In this document: positions 30,973 through 39,481 of the stretch, in pieces
Numbering within the stretch: the stretch's first letter is position 1
Layout of the letters: every line of letters begins with the position of its first letter
Translations under genes and position numbers: made by a program
Assembly (NCBI GenBank): GCA_944362555.1
Contig: CALVTL010000003.1
Span: 1 to 64,000, forward strand
Direction: 5' to 3'
Source: an uncultured Clostridia bacterium
Lineage (GTDB): Bacteria > Bacillota > Clostridia > Christensenellales > Borkfalkiaceae
Length of the DNA stretch: 64,000 nt
The notes under the pieces: model-generated
Database searches by the model: none
The model's input: the letters and a program-made list of their open reading frames with translations, nothing else
What the model was told of the DNA's origin: nothing

Positions 30973-31009
30973 AGTTTTCTCCTGTAAAATGCGTGCGAAA
31001 AAATTATCG

Positions 31010-31038
31010 TTTATAATTGCGCCTATATTATACTGCAA
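31010..31038 (-). promoter_or_regulatory. glnS promoter
   Basis: Minus strand TTGCAG (31033-31038), 17 bp, TATAAA (31010-31015). The predicted leader is about 30 nt, too short for a T-box. Confidence 0.55.
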
Positions 31039-31081
31039 GGGAGTAATACGAACCCGATCAAAAGCGTCCATTTTGCGGTGA

Positions 31082-31440
31082 TGCATTGTTGAAAGGCTTG
31101 CCCGTGCCACACGGCACGCGCTGCGCCTTTTTCTCGGCGGCGCCGATGGAAAGCGCCGCCTCGGACACGGTTTTTGCGCTGATAAAGCAAAAACCTCAGT
31201 TCGGGGCGCGCGCACGGCACACTGTGCCGATGCGCATAACGCGTCCCTCACCGCGCCTGACCGCAAAATTAACTGCTTTTGATTGCTTTGCACTTTTTGC
31301 GGCAAGATTTTGGGATGATTTGCCGCGAAGAGGATGCAGCAATACCCAAGTATTGCAAAGACGATGAACGGCAAGGCGCCCAAAAGATGCCGCAAAAAGC
31401 GTGTTCGCATTGTTCCCTTGCAGTATTATAGCACATTTTT
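31082..31440 (-). repeat. Composite intergenic repeat with several hairpins
   Basis: There is no gene here. The segment 31133-31252, read on the minus strand, matches 52466-52583 in order and structure. First comes a hairpin with a bulged T (GCGCAtCGGCAC / GTGCCGTGCGC), then GGTTTTTGC...GCAAAAACC, then GGCGGCG...CGCCGCC. 31280-31440 adds a GCGGCAAG...TTGCCGC stem, the phrase GCGAAGAGGATGCAGC and ends in TATTATAGCACA, similar to the palindromic units at 51.5-52.2 kb. From memory, this block resembles repeats common between genes of gut Clostridia. Confidence 0.6.
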
Positions 31441-31554
31441 GAGAAAAATGATACCGTTTCCGCACAACTTCGCAAAAAATCGTGAAGGAACTTAGCGGAG
31501 GCAAAACGGCGGTGAAATCGTCACGCAGGAGCTGTCCGCTTCACGTCCGCCCCA

Positions 31555-31816
31555 TCCCCGTAGGGGAAGGCGATGCGCCCCTCATCCGTCAGGCTCGTTC
31601 CTCGCCCGCCGCCTTCCCCCGAGGGGGAAGGCGAAGCGCCCCCTCATCCGTCAGGCTCGTTCCTCGCCCGCCACCTTCCCCAAGGGGGAAGGCAATGCGC
31701 CCCTCATCCGTCAGGCTCGTTCCTCGCCTGCCACCTTCCCCCGTGGGGGAAGGCGAAGCGCCCCCTCATCCGTCAGGCTCGTTCCTCGCCTGCCACCTTC
31801 CCCCGTGGGGGAAGGC
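31555..31816 (+). repeat. Tandem repeat, four units of 60-62 bp
   Basis: Units begin CTCATCCGTCAGGCTCGTTC at 31581, 31643, 31703 and 31765. Each holds a CCTTCCCC..GGGGAAGG palindrome with a variable 2-4 nt centre. A truncated unit precedes the first. A single diverged copy of the same family lies at 52640-52690. Confidence 0.85.
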
Positions 31817-31857
31817 TTGAAGCGCAGCCGACCGAGCCCCTCGCTCCCCTTCCCCGT

Positions 31858-31986
31858 TCCGAGAAATGAAATGGCAAGGCATTTCCTCTCTGCGTCATTC
31901 CGAGGAATGAAATGACGAGGGATCTCCTCCCCGCGTCATTCCGAGGAATGAAATGACGAGGAATGAAATGACGAGGAATCTCCTCG
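31858..31986 (+). repeat. Short direct repeats TCATTCCGAGGAATGAAATGA
   Basis: Three partial copies of a CGTCATTCCGAGGAATGA unit follow each other with ATCTCCTC spacers. The block stops about 10 bp before the glyS -35 box. Confidence 0.75.
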
Positions 31987-31994
31987 AATTTTGC

Positions 31995-32023
31995 TTGCCA
32001 ATCCACGCGGAATAGAGTATAAT
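31995..32023 (+). promoter_or_regulatory. glyS promoter
   Basis: TTGCCA (31995-32000), 17 bp, TATAAT (32018-32023). A leader of about 26 nt with AAGGA precedes the ATG at 32056. No T-box. Confidence 0.65.
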
Positions 32024-32055
32024 ATCTGCGAATATCTGCAAAAAAGGACAACGTT

Positions 32056-33432
32056 ATGGCAAAGAGAGCGGTCACGATGGACAAACTCGTCGCGCTGTGC
32101 AAGGCGCGCGGCATCATCTTCCCCGGCAGCGAAATTTACGGCGGCATGGGGAACACCTGGGACTACGGCCCCGTGGGCGTGGAAATTAAGAACAACTTAA
32201 AGCGCGCATGGTGGAAGCGCTTTGTACAGGAGAGCGACAACTCCTACGGCGTGGATGCCGCCATTCTCATGAATGCGCGCGTCTGGGAAGCGAGCGGACA
32301 CACCGCGTCCTTCTCCGACCCCAAGATGGACTGCAAAAACTGCAAGTCCCGCCACCGCGCCGACAACCTCATCGAGGCGCACTCCAAGGGTAAAGTCAAC
32401 CCCGACCTCATGTCCAACGAGGAGATGGAGGCGTATATCAACGAGCATCACGTCTGCTGCCCCATCTGCGGCAAGTGCGACTGGACGCCCATCCGCACCT
32501 TCAACCTGATGTTCGAGACCTCGCGCGGCGTCACCGACGAGAGCCAGAACAAGATCTATCTGCGCCCCGAGACGGCGCAGGGCGAGTTCGTCAACTTCCT
32601 CAACGTGCAGCGCACGACGCGCGCCAAGATCCCCTTCGGCATCGCGCAGGTGGGCAAGGCATTCCGCAATGAGATAACGCCCGGAAACTTCATCTTCCGC
32701 ACCATCGAATTTGAACAGATGGAGCACCAGTGGTTCTGCAAGGAAGGCACGGACAGCGAATATTACGCCGCGTTCAAACAGAAGGCGTGGCAGTTCCTGC
32801 TCGACCTGGGCTTTCAGGCAGAGCATCTGCGCTATCACGACCACGACAAGCTCGCCCACTACGCAAAGGAGGCGTGCGACATCCAATATGAATTCCCGAT
32901 GGGATGGAACGAGCTCAACGGCATCCACAACCGCACCGACTACGACCTCTCCCGCCATCAGGAATATTCGGGCAAGTCGCTCACCTATATCGACCCCGTC
33001 TCGGGCGAGAAGTACATCCCCTACGTCATCGAATACTCCATCGGCGCCGACCGCCTGATGCTCGCCGTCCTCTCCGAGGCGTACGACGAGGAGACGCTCG
33101 AAAACGGCGAAGTGCGCACCGTCATGCACTTCCACCCCGCCATCGCCGCCTATAAGGCTGCCGTGCTGCCCCTGCAGAAAAATCTTGCCGCCCCCGCCAA
33201 GGAACTTGCGGAGAAGCTCAAAAAGTACTTCCCCGTCACCTATGACGACGCGGGCTCCATCGGCAAGCGCTACCGCCGCCAGGACGAGATCGGCACGCCC
33301 TACTGCCTGACCATCGACTTCACGACGCTCGAGGACGGCACCGTGACCGTGCGCGACCGCGACACGATGGCGCAGGAGCGCATGACGCCCGACGACGCCA
33401 TCGCCTTCCTGCTCAAAAAGTGCGCGTTCTGA
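32056..33432 (+). CDS. glyS: Glycyl-tRNA synthetase, dimeric single-chain type
   Basis: 458 residues, the short alpha2-type GlyRS found in some Firmicutes, archaea and eukaryotes, not the alpha2beta2 enzyme. Visible are GGMGNTWDYGPVGVE near the N-terminus, the CKNCK and CPICGKCDW cysteines, class II motif 2 FRNEITPGNFIFRT with FEQMEHQWF, and motif 3 region IGADRLMLAVL followed by an HGTP-type anticodon domain. The gene is monocistronic with its own promoter and terminator. Confidence 0.95.
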   Translation: MAKRAVTMDKLVALCKARGIIFPGSEIYGGMGNTWDYGPVGVEIKNNLKRAWWKRFVQESDNSYGVDAAILMNARVWEASGHTASFSDPKMDCKNCKSRHRADNLIEAHSKGKVNPDLMSNEEMEAYINEHHVCCPICGKCDWTPIRTFNLMFETSRGVTDESQNKIYLRPETAQGEFVNFLNVQRTTRAKIPFGIAQVGKAFRNEITPGNFIFRTIEFEQMEHQWFCKEGTDSEYYAAFKQKAWQFLLDLGFQAEHLRYHDHDKLAHYAKEACDIQYEFPMGWNELNGIHNRTDYDLSRHQEYSGKSLTYIDPVSGEKYIPYVIEYSIGADRLMLAVLSEAYDEETLENGEVRTVMHFHPAIAAYKAAVLPLQKNLAAPAKELAEKLKKYFPVTYDDAGSIGKRYRRQDEIGTPYCLTIDFTTLEDGTVTVRDRDTMAQERMTPDDAIAFLLKKCAF

Positions 33433-33492
33433 CCGCGCCACCCCTTTCCCGCGCTGCAAAAACCCATAAAAACCGCACCCGCACATAGAGCT

Positions 33493-33528
33493 CCCGCAAA
33501 AATGCCGCGCATTTTTGCGGGATTTTTA
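33493..33528 (+). terminator. glyS terminator
   Basis: A 12-bp perfect stem CCCGCAAAAATG / CATTTTTGCGGG with loop CCGCG is followed by ATTTTTA. Confidence 0.85.
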
Positions 33529-33586
33529 CTGTACGAGGGGGCATTTTTACTGTACGAGGGGGCATTTTTACTGTACGAGGGGGGCA
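33522..33586 (+). repeat. Three tandem 21-bp units at the glyS terminator
   Basis: The unit ATTTTTACTGTACGAGGGGGC occurs three times in a row, beginning in the T-run of the terminator. The array may have expanded by slippage. The T-run is thereby triplicated. Confidence 0.85.
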
Positions 33587-33672
33587 AGGATCAGATATTA
33601 TAACGCGCGCTCAATTCCACTCATCGGCAAAGTCTCTCCTGAACCCGCGGACGAGCCGCGGGTTTTCGTTAT

Positions 33673-33702
33673 GAAAAAAGCAGCTCCCGAGGGGGAGCCG
33701 CT
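33673..33702 (-). terminator. rsmA terminator
   Basis: Minus-strand stem AGCGGCTCCC / GGGAGCTGCT followed by TTTTTTC, 16 bp after the rsmA stop. A separate plus-oriented palindrome AACCCGCGG / CCGCGGGTT lies at 33642-33664. Confidence 0.75.
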
Positions 33703-33717
33703 CATAAAACAAGCGCA

Positions 33718-34554
33718 TTAGGTGAGGACATGGCGGGCGGTGAGGACGTCGGCAAGGCGGGCGAAGCCGGCGGGAGAGAGCGTCTCTCCCCGTACCATGT
33801 CCGCGATGCCCGCCTCCGAAAGCACTTCCCTTGCCCGCTCGCGCGGGAGGCGGAAGGCATTCATCAGATTGTTCTCGAGCGTCTTTCTCCGCCCCGCAAA
33901 GGCGCACCGCACGACGGCGCGGTAAGCCGCCTCGCTGACGACGGGGAGCCGCCCGCGCTCAAAGTCGATGCGCACGATGGCGGAATCCACGTTGGGGCGG
34001 GGGGTGAACATGGTGCGCGGCACTCTGCGCGTGATGCGCGCCTCGCCCTTTAAGGCGATGGCGGCGGTGACGGCGCCGTAGTCGGGCGTTCCGGGCTGCG
34101 CCGTGAAGCGCAGCGCCACCTCCTCCTGCACCATGACGGTGAGCCCCGCGCACCGCTCCGCCTCCTCCAAAAAGCGCATTAAAACGGGCGTCGTGACGTA
34201 ATAGGGAAGGTTGGCGACGACGCGGTATTCCCCGAGCTCCCCTTCGAGTGCCGCAAGGTCGGCGCGCAGAAAGTCGCCGAATACGACCTCCACATTTTCA
34301 CATCCCGAAAGCGTTTCGGCGAGCACGGGGCGCAGGGAGGAGTCGATCTCATAGGCGAGCACGCGCGCCGCCGCCCCGGAGAGCGCCCGCGTGAGCGCGC
34401 CCGCGCCCGCGCCGATCTCCAAAACGGTGCCACCGTCCACGCCCGCGTCGCGCACGATGGCGCCGAGCAGGTTGGCGTCCGTGAGAAAATTCTGCCCGAA
34501 TTTCTTTTTGAAGGAAAACCCGTGCCTTGCAAGAATGGTGCGGATGTCATCCAT
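33718..34554 (-). CDS. rsmA: 16S rRNA (A1518/A1519-N6) dimethyltransferase
   Basis: 278 residues, normal KsgA/RsmA length. It dimethylates two adenines of the 3' helix of 16S rRNA during 30S maturation. Visible are KKKFGQNFLTD, the SAM-binding LEIGAGAGALT, the GDFLRAD acidic site and catalytic NLPYY. The ATG at 34552-34554 with AGAGGAAAG upstream gives a family-typical N-terminus (MDDIRTILARHGFSF); an extension of 25 codons is rejected. It lies just downstream of the metG-tatD-rSAM operon but beyond a terminator. Confidence 0.93.
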   Translation of the reverse strand: MDDIRTILARHGFSFKKKFGQNFLTDANLLGAIVRDAGVDGGTVLEIGAGAGALTRALSGAAARVLAYEIDSSLRPVLAETLSGCENVEVVFGDFLRADLAALEGELGEYRVVANLPYYVTTPVLMRFLEEAERCAGLTVMVQEEVALRFTAQPGTPDYGAVTAAIALKGEARITRRVPRTMFTPRPNVDSAIVRIDFERGRLPVVSEAAYRAVVRCAFAGRRKTLENNLMNAFRLPRERAREVLSEAGIADMVRGETLSPAGFARLADVLTARHVLT

Positions 34555-34617
34555 AACTTTCCTCTTGTAAAAAGCCGCGCGCGGCGGATACTGCAAAGTG
34601 AGGGAACGACCCTCCCG

Positions 34618-34652
34618 ACAAAAGAACAAAGGGAGCCGCCACAGAGCGGCTC
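34618..34652 (-). terminator. Terminator of the metG-tatD-radical SAM operon
   Basis: Minus-strand stem GAGCCGC / GCGGCTC (34633-34639 with 34646-34652) followed by CCCTTTGTTCTTTTG. Confidence 0.65.
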
Positions 34653-34659
34653 TCTCGCT

Positions 34660-35250
34660 TTAATCGATCATGGGGCGCACGCGCAGCGGGACGCCGACGC
34701 GCTCCGCAAGAGCGCGGCACGCCTCCACTTCCGCCTCCCCCACGCAGTCCACCACGGAGAACCAGCAGTTCAGGCGGTAATTTTTGCACGATTGGGCGAA
34801 GAAGAGCATGGAGTCGAACGCCATGTCGGGATATAGGGGGCGGCACAGCTTTTCGTAGAGCTTGGCGCTGGACGCGTTCAGCGAGATGTTGATGCCGTCC
34901 AGCTTGCCGGCGAGCTCGGGCGCGATGTCCCGCCCGTTGATGATGCTGCCGTGCCCGTTGGTGTTGAGGCGGGTCTTTTTTCCGCACGAATGGACATAGT
35001 CGCAGACTTCCAGCATGGTCTGCAGGCGGTATGTGGGCTCGCCGAAGCCGCAGAACACGACCTCGTCGCAGTCGCAGTTTCCGAGCGCGCTGATGACCTG
35101 CTCCGCGGAGGGCTCGCCGTCCTTGAGCCAGAGGGAGTACCCCTCGAACGTCTCCTTGCCGTTGCGCACGCAGAACGTGCAGCGGTTGGAGCAGCGGTTG
35201 GTGAGGTTGACATAGAGATTGTTTCCGATCTTATAGACGTAAGTATCCAT
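34660..35250 (-). CDS. TatD-associated radical SAM protein
   Basis: 196 residues. A compact radical SAM domain with the 4Fe-4S motif CSNRCTFC (CxxxCxxC) at about residues 20-27, a GFGEPTYR (GGE-like) motif, LNTNGHG and INISLNA strands. The length, and its position directly after tatD, match the described 'TatD family-associated radical SAM protein' family, whose substrate is unknown. The start MDTYVYKIGNNLYVNLTNRC at 35248-35250 has GGGGACAG upstream. In Bacillus this place in the metG-tatD-rnmV-rsmA series is held by RNase M5. Confidence 0.88.
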   Translation of the reverse strand: MDTYVYKIGNNLYVNLTNRCSNRCTFCVRNGKETFEGYSLWLKDGEPSAEQVISALGNCDCDEVVFCGFGEPTYRLQTMLEVCDYVHSCGKKTRLNTNGHGSIINGRDIAPELAGKLDGINISLNASSAKLYEKLCRPLYPDMAFDSMLFFAQSCKNYRLNCWFSVVDCVGEAEVEACRALAERVGVPLRVRPMID

Positions 35251-35270
35251 ATTTCTGTCCCCGAACGATT

Positions 35271-36035
35271 TTATTGTCTGCACTTGGGAAAGAGGGTCTG
35301 CGCGTTCTCCGCGACCTGCGCCGCGAACGCCCCTTCGTCCTCCCCGCGAAGCTGCGCGAGGCGCGCCGCAATGACGGGGATGTTGGCGGGCGAGTTCTTC
35401 TCCCCGCGGAAGGGAGAAAGATAGGGGCTGTCCGTCTCGGTGAGGATGCGCTCTTTGGGGCAGGCGCGCACGCTCTCCCAGACGTTTCTGGCGTTTTTGA
35501 AGCACGCCACGCCGCCGAAGGAAAAATAGGCGCCCAGCTCCAGAAAGGCGGGCAGATTTTCCGCCCCGTGCGAATAGCAGTGCATGAGGAACCCGCGCCG
35601 CAGGAGCGCGCGGTGTGTGCGCAGAACGTGCAGCATATCGGCGCAGCAGTCGCGCGAGTGGATCTGCACGGGCAGCCCCGCCCCGTCGGCGAGCTCGAGC
35701 TGCCGCACAAAGAGCGCCTGCTGGGCGGCGCGGGCGGGCGTATCCCAATGATAGTCCAGCCCGATCTCCCCGACCGCCACGCATTTTTCCTCCTGCAAGA
35801 GCCGCGCGACGGCGCAAATGTCCGCCTCAGAGACGCGCTCCGCCTCGGAGGGGTGGATGCCCGCCGCAAAGTACATTCCGTCATACCGCGCGCAAAGATC
35901 GCGGTGCATGGCGCTGTGCGCGGACGTATCGCCCGCGAGGACGACCATCCCCACCCCCGCCGCGCGGATGCGCTCCCATTCGGCGGGGACGTCGTAGCCC
36001 TCCTCCGCGAAATGGGCGTGGATATCGAGATACAT
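35271..36035 (-). CDS. tatD: TatD-family metal-dependent DNase
   Basis: 254 residues, TIM-barrel hydrolase. Metal ligands are visible: HAH in MYLDIHAHF, Glu in VGEIGLDYHW, His in QIHSRD, His in MHCYSH and Asp in TETDSPYLSP. TatD proteins are 3'-5' exonucleases acting on DNA ends or RNA. The gene is 1 bp after the metG stop and 20 bp before the radical SAM start, a tight operon. Confidence 0.94.
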   Translation of the reverse strand: MYLDIHAHFAEEGYDVPAEWERIRAAGVGMVVLAGDTSAHSAMHRDLCARYDGMYFAAGIHPSEAERVSEADICAVARLLQEEKCVAVGEIGLDYHWDTPARAAQQALFVRQLELADGAGLPVQIHSRDCCADMLHVLRTHRALLRRGFLMHCYSHGAENLPAFLELGAYFSFGGVACFKNARNVWESVRACPKERILTETDSPYLSPFRGEKNSPANIPVIAARLAQLRGEDEGAFAAQVAENAQTLFPKCRQ

Positions 36036-36036
36036 A

Positions 36037-38049
36037 TCAGCGGATGAGCGCGCCCGACGGCAGATCCTTTTCGGGCGAAAGGAGGGAGAGATTGCCCTCC
36101 GCGTCCTCGGCGCAGAGCACCATGCCCTCCGAGAGCACGCCGCAAAGCGTTGCGGGCTGCAGGTTGGTGACGAGCACCACCTTTTTGCCCACCATCTCCT
36201 CGGGCGTATACCACCTGGCGATGCCCGAGACGACCGAGCGCACCTCGCTGCCGACGCGGATGGTCTCGTGCAGCAGCTTTTTGGACTTGGGAACGCGCTC
36301 GCAGGCGATGACCTCGCCCACCTTCAGCTCCACCTTGGCAAAGTCGTCGATGGTGATGCGTTCATTGCACACGTCCCCCGCCCTCTCTTTTTGGGAAGGG
36401 GCTTTTGCGGCGCCCGCCTTGCCGCCCTGATTTTTTGCGGCGGCAGTTTCGCGCTCGTACTCCGCCCTCTGCGCGGCGCGGATGGCGTCCACCTTGGGGG
36501 AAACTTCCTTCCAGTCGAAGCGGGCGAACAGGGGCTCGTCCGTCTCCGCGACGGCGCTGCCGGAGGGGTACGCGCCGAACGTGCGGCATTCTTCGAGCGT
36601 CTTGAAGGGCGCGTTGAGATAGACGGAAATTTTCTGCGCCGTGTCGGGCAGGAAGGGCGCAAGCAAGCTCGCGCCCGTCAGGATGCTCTCCGTGAGGTTA
36701 TATAAAACGGTCGCAAGGCGCGCCTTCTTCGCCTCGTCCTTGCCGAGCACCCAGGGCATCGTCTCGTCGATATACTTGTTGGCGCGGCGGAAGATGAGAA
36801 AGATCTCCTGCAAAGCGTCCGCGACGCGGTAGTCCTCCATGCACGCCGTCACCTTGTCCGCCGCCCCCGTGACGACGGCTTTCAGTTCTTCGTCCACCGC
36901 CTCCGCGGCACCCATGTCCGCGACCGTGCCGCCGAAATACTTCCGCGTCATGGCGAGCGTGCGGCGGACGAGGTTGCCCAGCGTGTTGGCGAGGTCGGCG
37001 TTCACGCGCTCGCAGACGAGCTCCCAGGTGATGTTGCCGTCCCCCTCGCAGGACATCTCGTGCAGGACGAAATACCGCACGGCGTCCACGCCGAACACGG
37101 AGGCGAGGTCGTCCGCATAGATGACGTTCCCGCGCGACTTGCTCATCTTTTCGCCCCCCTGCAGCAGCCACGGGTGCGCGAAGATGTGGTCGGGCAGTTT
37201 TTCACCCAACGCCATCAGAAAGATGGGCCAATAGATGGTGTGGAAGCGCGCGATGTCCTTGCCGATGACGTGCAGCACCTCGGCGTTCCTCCAATAGGTA
37301 TCGTAGAGCTGCCCGCTCCTGCCGTCGGGGTCGTAGCCCAGCCCCGAGATGTAGTTGGTGAGCGCGTCCAGCCAGACGTAGACGACGTGCTTTTTGTCAA
37401 ATTCGACGGGGATGCCCCAGGTGAAAGAGGTGCGCGAGACGCACAGGTCCTGCAACCCCTTCTTCAGGAAGTTGTTCATCATCTCGTTCTTGCGGGAGAC
37501 AGGACGGATGAACGCGGGATGGCTCTCGATATGGGCGATGAGGCGGTCGGCGTACTTTCCCATCTTAAAGAAATACGCCTCCTCCTTCGCCCGACGGACC
37601 TCCCTTCCGCAGTCGGGGCACTTTCCGTCCACGAGCTGGCTCTCCGTCCAGAAGCTCTCGCACGGGGTGCAGTACCAGCCCTCGTATTCGCCCTTGTAGA
37701 TGTCGCCCTGCTCGTAGAACTTTTTGAAGATCTTCTGCACCGTCCGGACGTGGTCCTCGTCGGTGGTGCGGATGAAGCGGTCGTACCCGACGTTCACGCC
37801 GTCCCAGATCGCCTTGATGACGCCCGCCACCCGATCGACGTACGCCTTGGGCGTGACGCCCGCCGCCTCCGCCTTCTCCTCGATCTTCTGCCCGTGCTCG
37901 TCCGTGCCCGTCTGGAAGCGGACGTCGTAGCCCTGCATCCGCTTGAAGCGGACGATGGCGTCCGTTAAGATCGCCTCGTAAGTGTTTCCGATATGCGGCT
38001 TGCCCGAAGTGTAGGCAATGGCCGTCGTCACATAATAGGGTTTTTTCAT
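36037..38049 (-). CDS. metG: Methionyl-tRNA synthetase with C-terminal tRNA-binding domain
   Basis: 670 residues. The class I motif is in TSGKPHIGNTYEA (HIGH) and KMSKSRGNV; zinc cysteines are in CTPCESFW and CPDCGREV; the C-terminal EMAP/Trbp domain begins near ITIDDFAKVELKVGEV. The ATG at 38047-38049 has GGGAAA upstream, and an extension of 31 codons that crosses the promoter is rejected. First gene of metG-tatD-rSAM. No T-box. Confidence 0.96.
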   Translation of the reverse strand: MKKPYYVTTAIAYTSGKPHIGNTYEAILTDAIVRFKRMQGYDVRFQTGTDEHGQKIEEKAEAAGVTPKAYVDRVAGVIKAIWDGVNVGYDRFIRTTDEDHVRTVQKIFKKFYEQGDIYKGEYEGWYCTPCESFWTESQLVDGKCPDCGREVRRAKEEAYFFKMGKYADRLIAHIESHPAFIRPVSRKNEMMNNFLKKGLQDLCVSRTSFTWGIPVEFDKKHVVYVWLDALTNYISGLGYDPDGRSGQLYDTYWRNAEVLHVIGKDIARFHTIYWPIFLMALGEKLPDHIFAHPWLLQGGEKMSKSRGNVIYADDLASVFGVDAVRYFVLHEMSCEGDGNITWELVCERVNADLANTLGNLVRRTLAMTRKYFGGTVADMGAAEAVDEELKAVVTGAADKVTACMEDYRVADALQEIFLIFRRANKYIDETMPWVLGKDEAKKARLATVLYNLTESILTGASLLAPFLPDTAQKISVYLNAPFKTLEECRTFGAYPSGSAVAETDEPLFARFDWKEVSPKVDAIRAAQRAEYERETAAAKNQGGKAGAAKAPSQKERAGDVCNERITIDDFAKVELKVGEVIACERVPKSKKLLHETIRVGSEVRSVVSGIARWYTPEEMVGKKVVLVTNLQPATLCGVLSEGMVLCAEDAEGNLSLLSPEKDLPSGALIR

Positions 38050-38083
38050 GATGATTTCCCTGCCGTTTTTCTTTTCGCTGAAT

Positions 38084-38112
38084 ATTATATCGCATTTGCA
38101 AAAAAATGTAAA
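38084..38112 (-). promoter_or_regulatory. metG promoter
   Basis: Minus strand TTTACA (38107-38112), 17 bp, TATAAT (38084-38089). A leader of about 25-30 nt. Confidence 0.65.
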
Positions 38113-38233
38113 CTTATTTTGCGCGTTTTGCGCGCCGCGCACGGCGGACGGCGCGCAGAGCGGAAGTTGCGCCTGTTTTGCGGCGATCTCACAATTTGTT
38201 CATGCCGCGGGGCACGCCCTCATACAATACCCT

Positions 38234-38827
38234 ATGAACGTCATCTTTGCCGCCGTGATGCTGGGGGCGTGCGCCGTGTTTTTGTTCACCGATCCCGAGG
38301 GGTTTTTGCCCGCCATGCTCGCGGGCGGGGAGAAGGCAGCGCACGTCTGCCTTGCCCTGCTCGCCTCCTACTGCGTGTGGCTGGGGTTCTTTCGGGTGCT
38401 GGAAGCAACGGGGCTTGCAAAAAAGCTCTCCGCCGCGCTCTATCCCGCCGCGCGGCGGCTCTTCCGCTCCGGGGACAGGGAGGCGCTGGGCGCCGCGTGC
38501 GAAAATATCGCCGCCAACCTTTTGGGACTCCCCGGCGCGCCCACTCCCTTGGGCATCGCCGCCACCAAAAAATTCCTCGCCGCCAAAAACGGCTACGCCG
38601 CCGAGATGCTCTTTGTGCTCAACGCGACGAGCCTGCAGCTTCTTCCCACGACCGCCATCGCCCTGCGCGCCGCGGCGGGCTCCGCCTCCCCCGCCGCCGT
38701 CCTGCTGCCCACCCTGCTCGCAAGCGCCTGTTCCACGCTCGCGGGCGTGGCGCTCCTCGCCCTCTTTTCCCGTCCGCGCCCTTGCGGCAGACGGGCGCGC
38801 AGCCGCACAAAGGAGCAGCCCGCGTGA
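38234..38827 (+). CDS. spmA: Spore maturation protein A
   Basis: 197 residues. A nucleoside-recognition/Gate-domain membrane protein needed for spore core dehydration in Bacillus. Conserved segments are visible: ENIAANLLGLPGAPTPLGI and FVLNATSLQLLPTTAIALR. The start MNVIFAAVMLG matches SpmA N-termini. CATACAATA at 38221-38229 looks like a sigma-E/K -10 box, but it is only 5 bp from the ATG and has no clear -35, so regulation is uncertain. The stop overlaps the spmB start. Confidence 0.9.
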   Translation: MNVIFAAVMLGACAVFLFTDPEGFLPAMLAGGEKAAHVCLALLASYCVWLGFFRVLEATGLAKKLSAALYPAARRLFRSGDREALGAACENIAANLLGLPGAPTPLGIAATKKFLAAKNGYAAEMLFVLNATSLQLLPTTAIALRAAAGSASPAAVLLPTLLASACSTLAGVALLALFSRPRPCGRRARSRTKEQPA

Positions 38828-39333
38828 AGTACGCCGCCCTCCTTTTGCCCCTTCTTTTTCTCGCCGTGTTCGCCGTCGCGCTCATCAAAAGGGTGAAGCT
38901 CTACGACTGCTTCACGGAGGGCGTGAAGGGCGCCGTGCCCCTCGTTTTGTCCCTCTTTCCCTATCTCGCCTCCGTGCTCATCCTGGCGGAGCTCTTTGAA
39001 CAAAGCGGCGTCTCCGCCGCCCTCACGCAGGCGCTCTCCCCCGTCTTTTCCTTCCTCGGCATCCCGCCCGAGATCGGAAAGCTGGTGCTCATCAAACCCT
39101 TTTCGGGGAGCGGCGCGACGGCGCTCCTTGCCGAGGTGCTGCACACCTACGGCGCGGACAGCTACATCGGAAAATGCGCCTCCGTCGCCTTCTCTTCGAG
39201 CGAAACGGTGTTTTTCATTTCCGCCGTCTATTTTGCGGGCAGCAAAAAAAATTTGGCGAAACCCGTCGTAATTTCGCTGCTCGCAAATTTTTTCAGCCTG
39301 ATTTTGGGGTGTTTTTTGTGCCGCGTCCTCTGA
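38824..39333 (+). CDS. spmB: Spore maturation protein B
   Basis: 169 residues from a GTG at 38824-38826 overlapping the spmA stop as GTGA, with AAAGGAG upstream. The Gate-domain partner of SpmA. Conserved segments are PYLASVLILAELFEQSG, KPFSGSGATALLAEVL and SSSETVFFISAVYF. Together with spmA it supports a spore-forming organism. Confidence 0.92.
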   Translation: MKYAALLLPLLFLAVFAVALIKRVKLYDCFTEGVKGAVPLVLSLFPYLASVLILAELFEQSGVSAALTQALSPVFSFLGIPPEIGKLVLIKPFSGSGATALLAEVLHTYGADSYIGKCASVAFSSSETVFFISAVYFAGSKKNLAKPVVISLLANFFSLILGCFLCRVL

Positions 39334-39447
39334 AAAAGGGCGAATTTGTGCGTTCCGAAAAAATTTCGGCGTCAAATTGATAGATTTTTTGCACGGTTGC
39401 GCAAAATTCACAGAAAACACTTTTTTAAAAATTTTTCGACGAAATGT

Positions 39448-39476
39448 TTTACTTTTCGTATGCGGGCGGTTATAAT
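39448..39476 (+). promoter_or_regulatory. Promoter of candidate small RNA
   Basis: TTTACT (39448-39453), 17 bp, TATAAT (39471-39476), in an AT-rich stretch with no gene directly downstream other than a terminator. Confidence 0.6.
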
Positions 39477-39481
39477 ATGAG

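Noticed and set aside
31196..31504. Open frames in the 31-kb gene desert (e.g. with MRIGTVCRARAP)
   Set aside because: They fall on the composite repeat with hairpins; the two copies are conserved in structure, not in reading frame.
31581..31816. CRISPR array
   Set aside because: Units are contiguous 60-62-bp repeats with near-constant sequence and no unique spacers; no cas genes nearby.
38221..38229. Sigma-E/K-like box CATACAATA before spmA
   Set aside because: Only 5 bp from the ATG and without a matching -35 element; not strong enough to call as a promoter.
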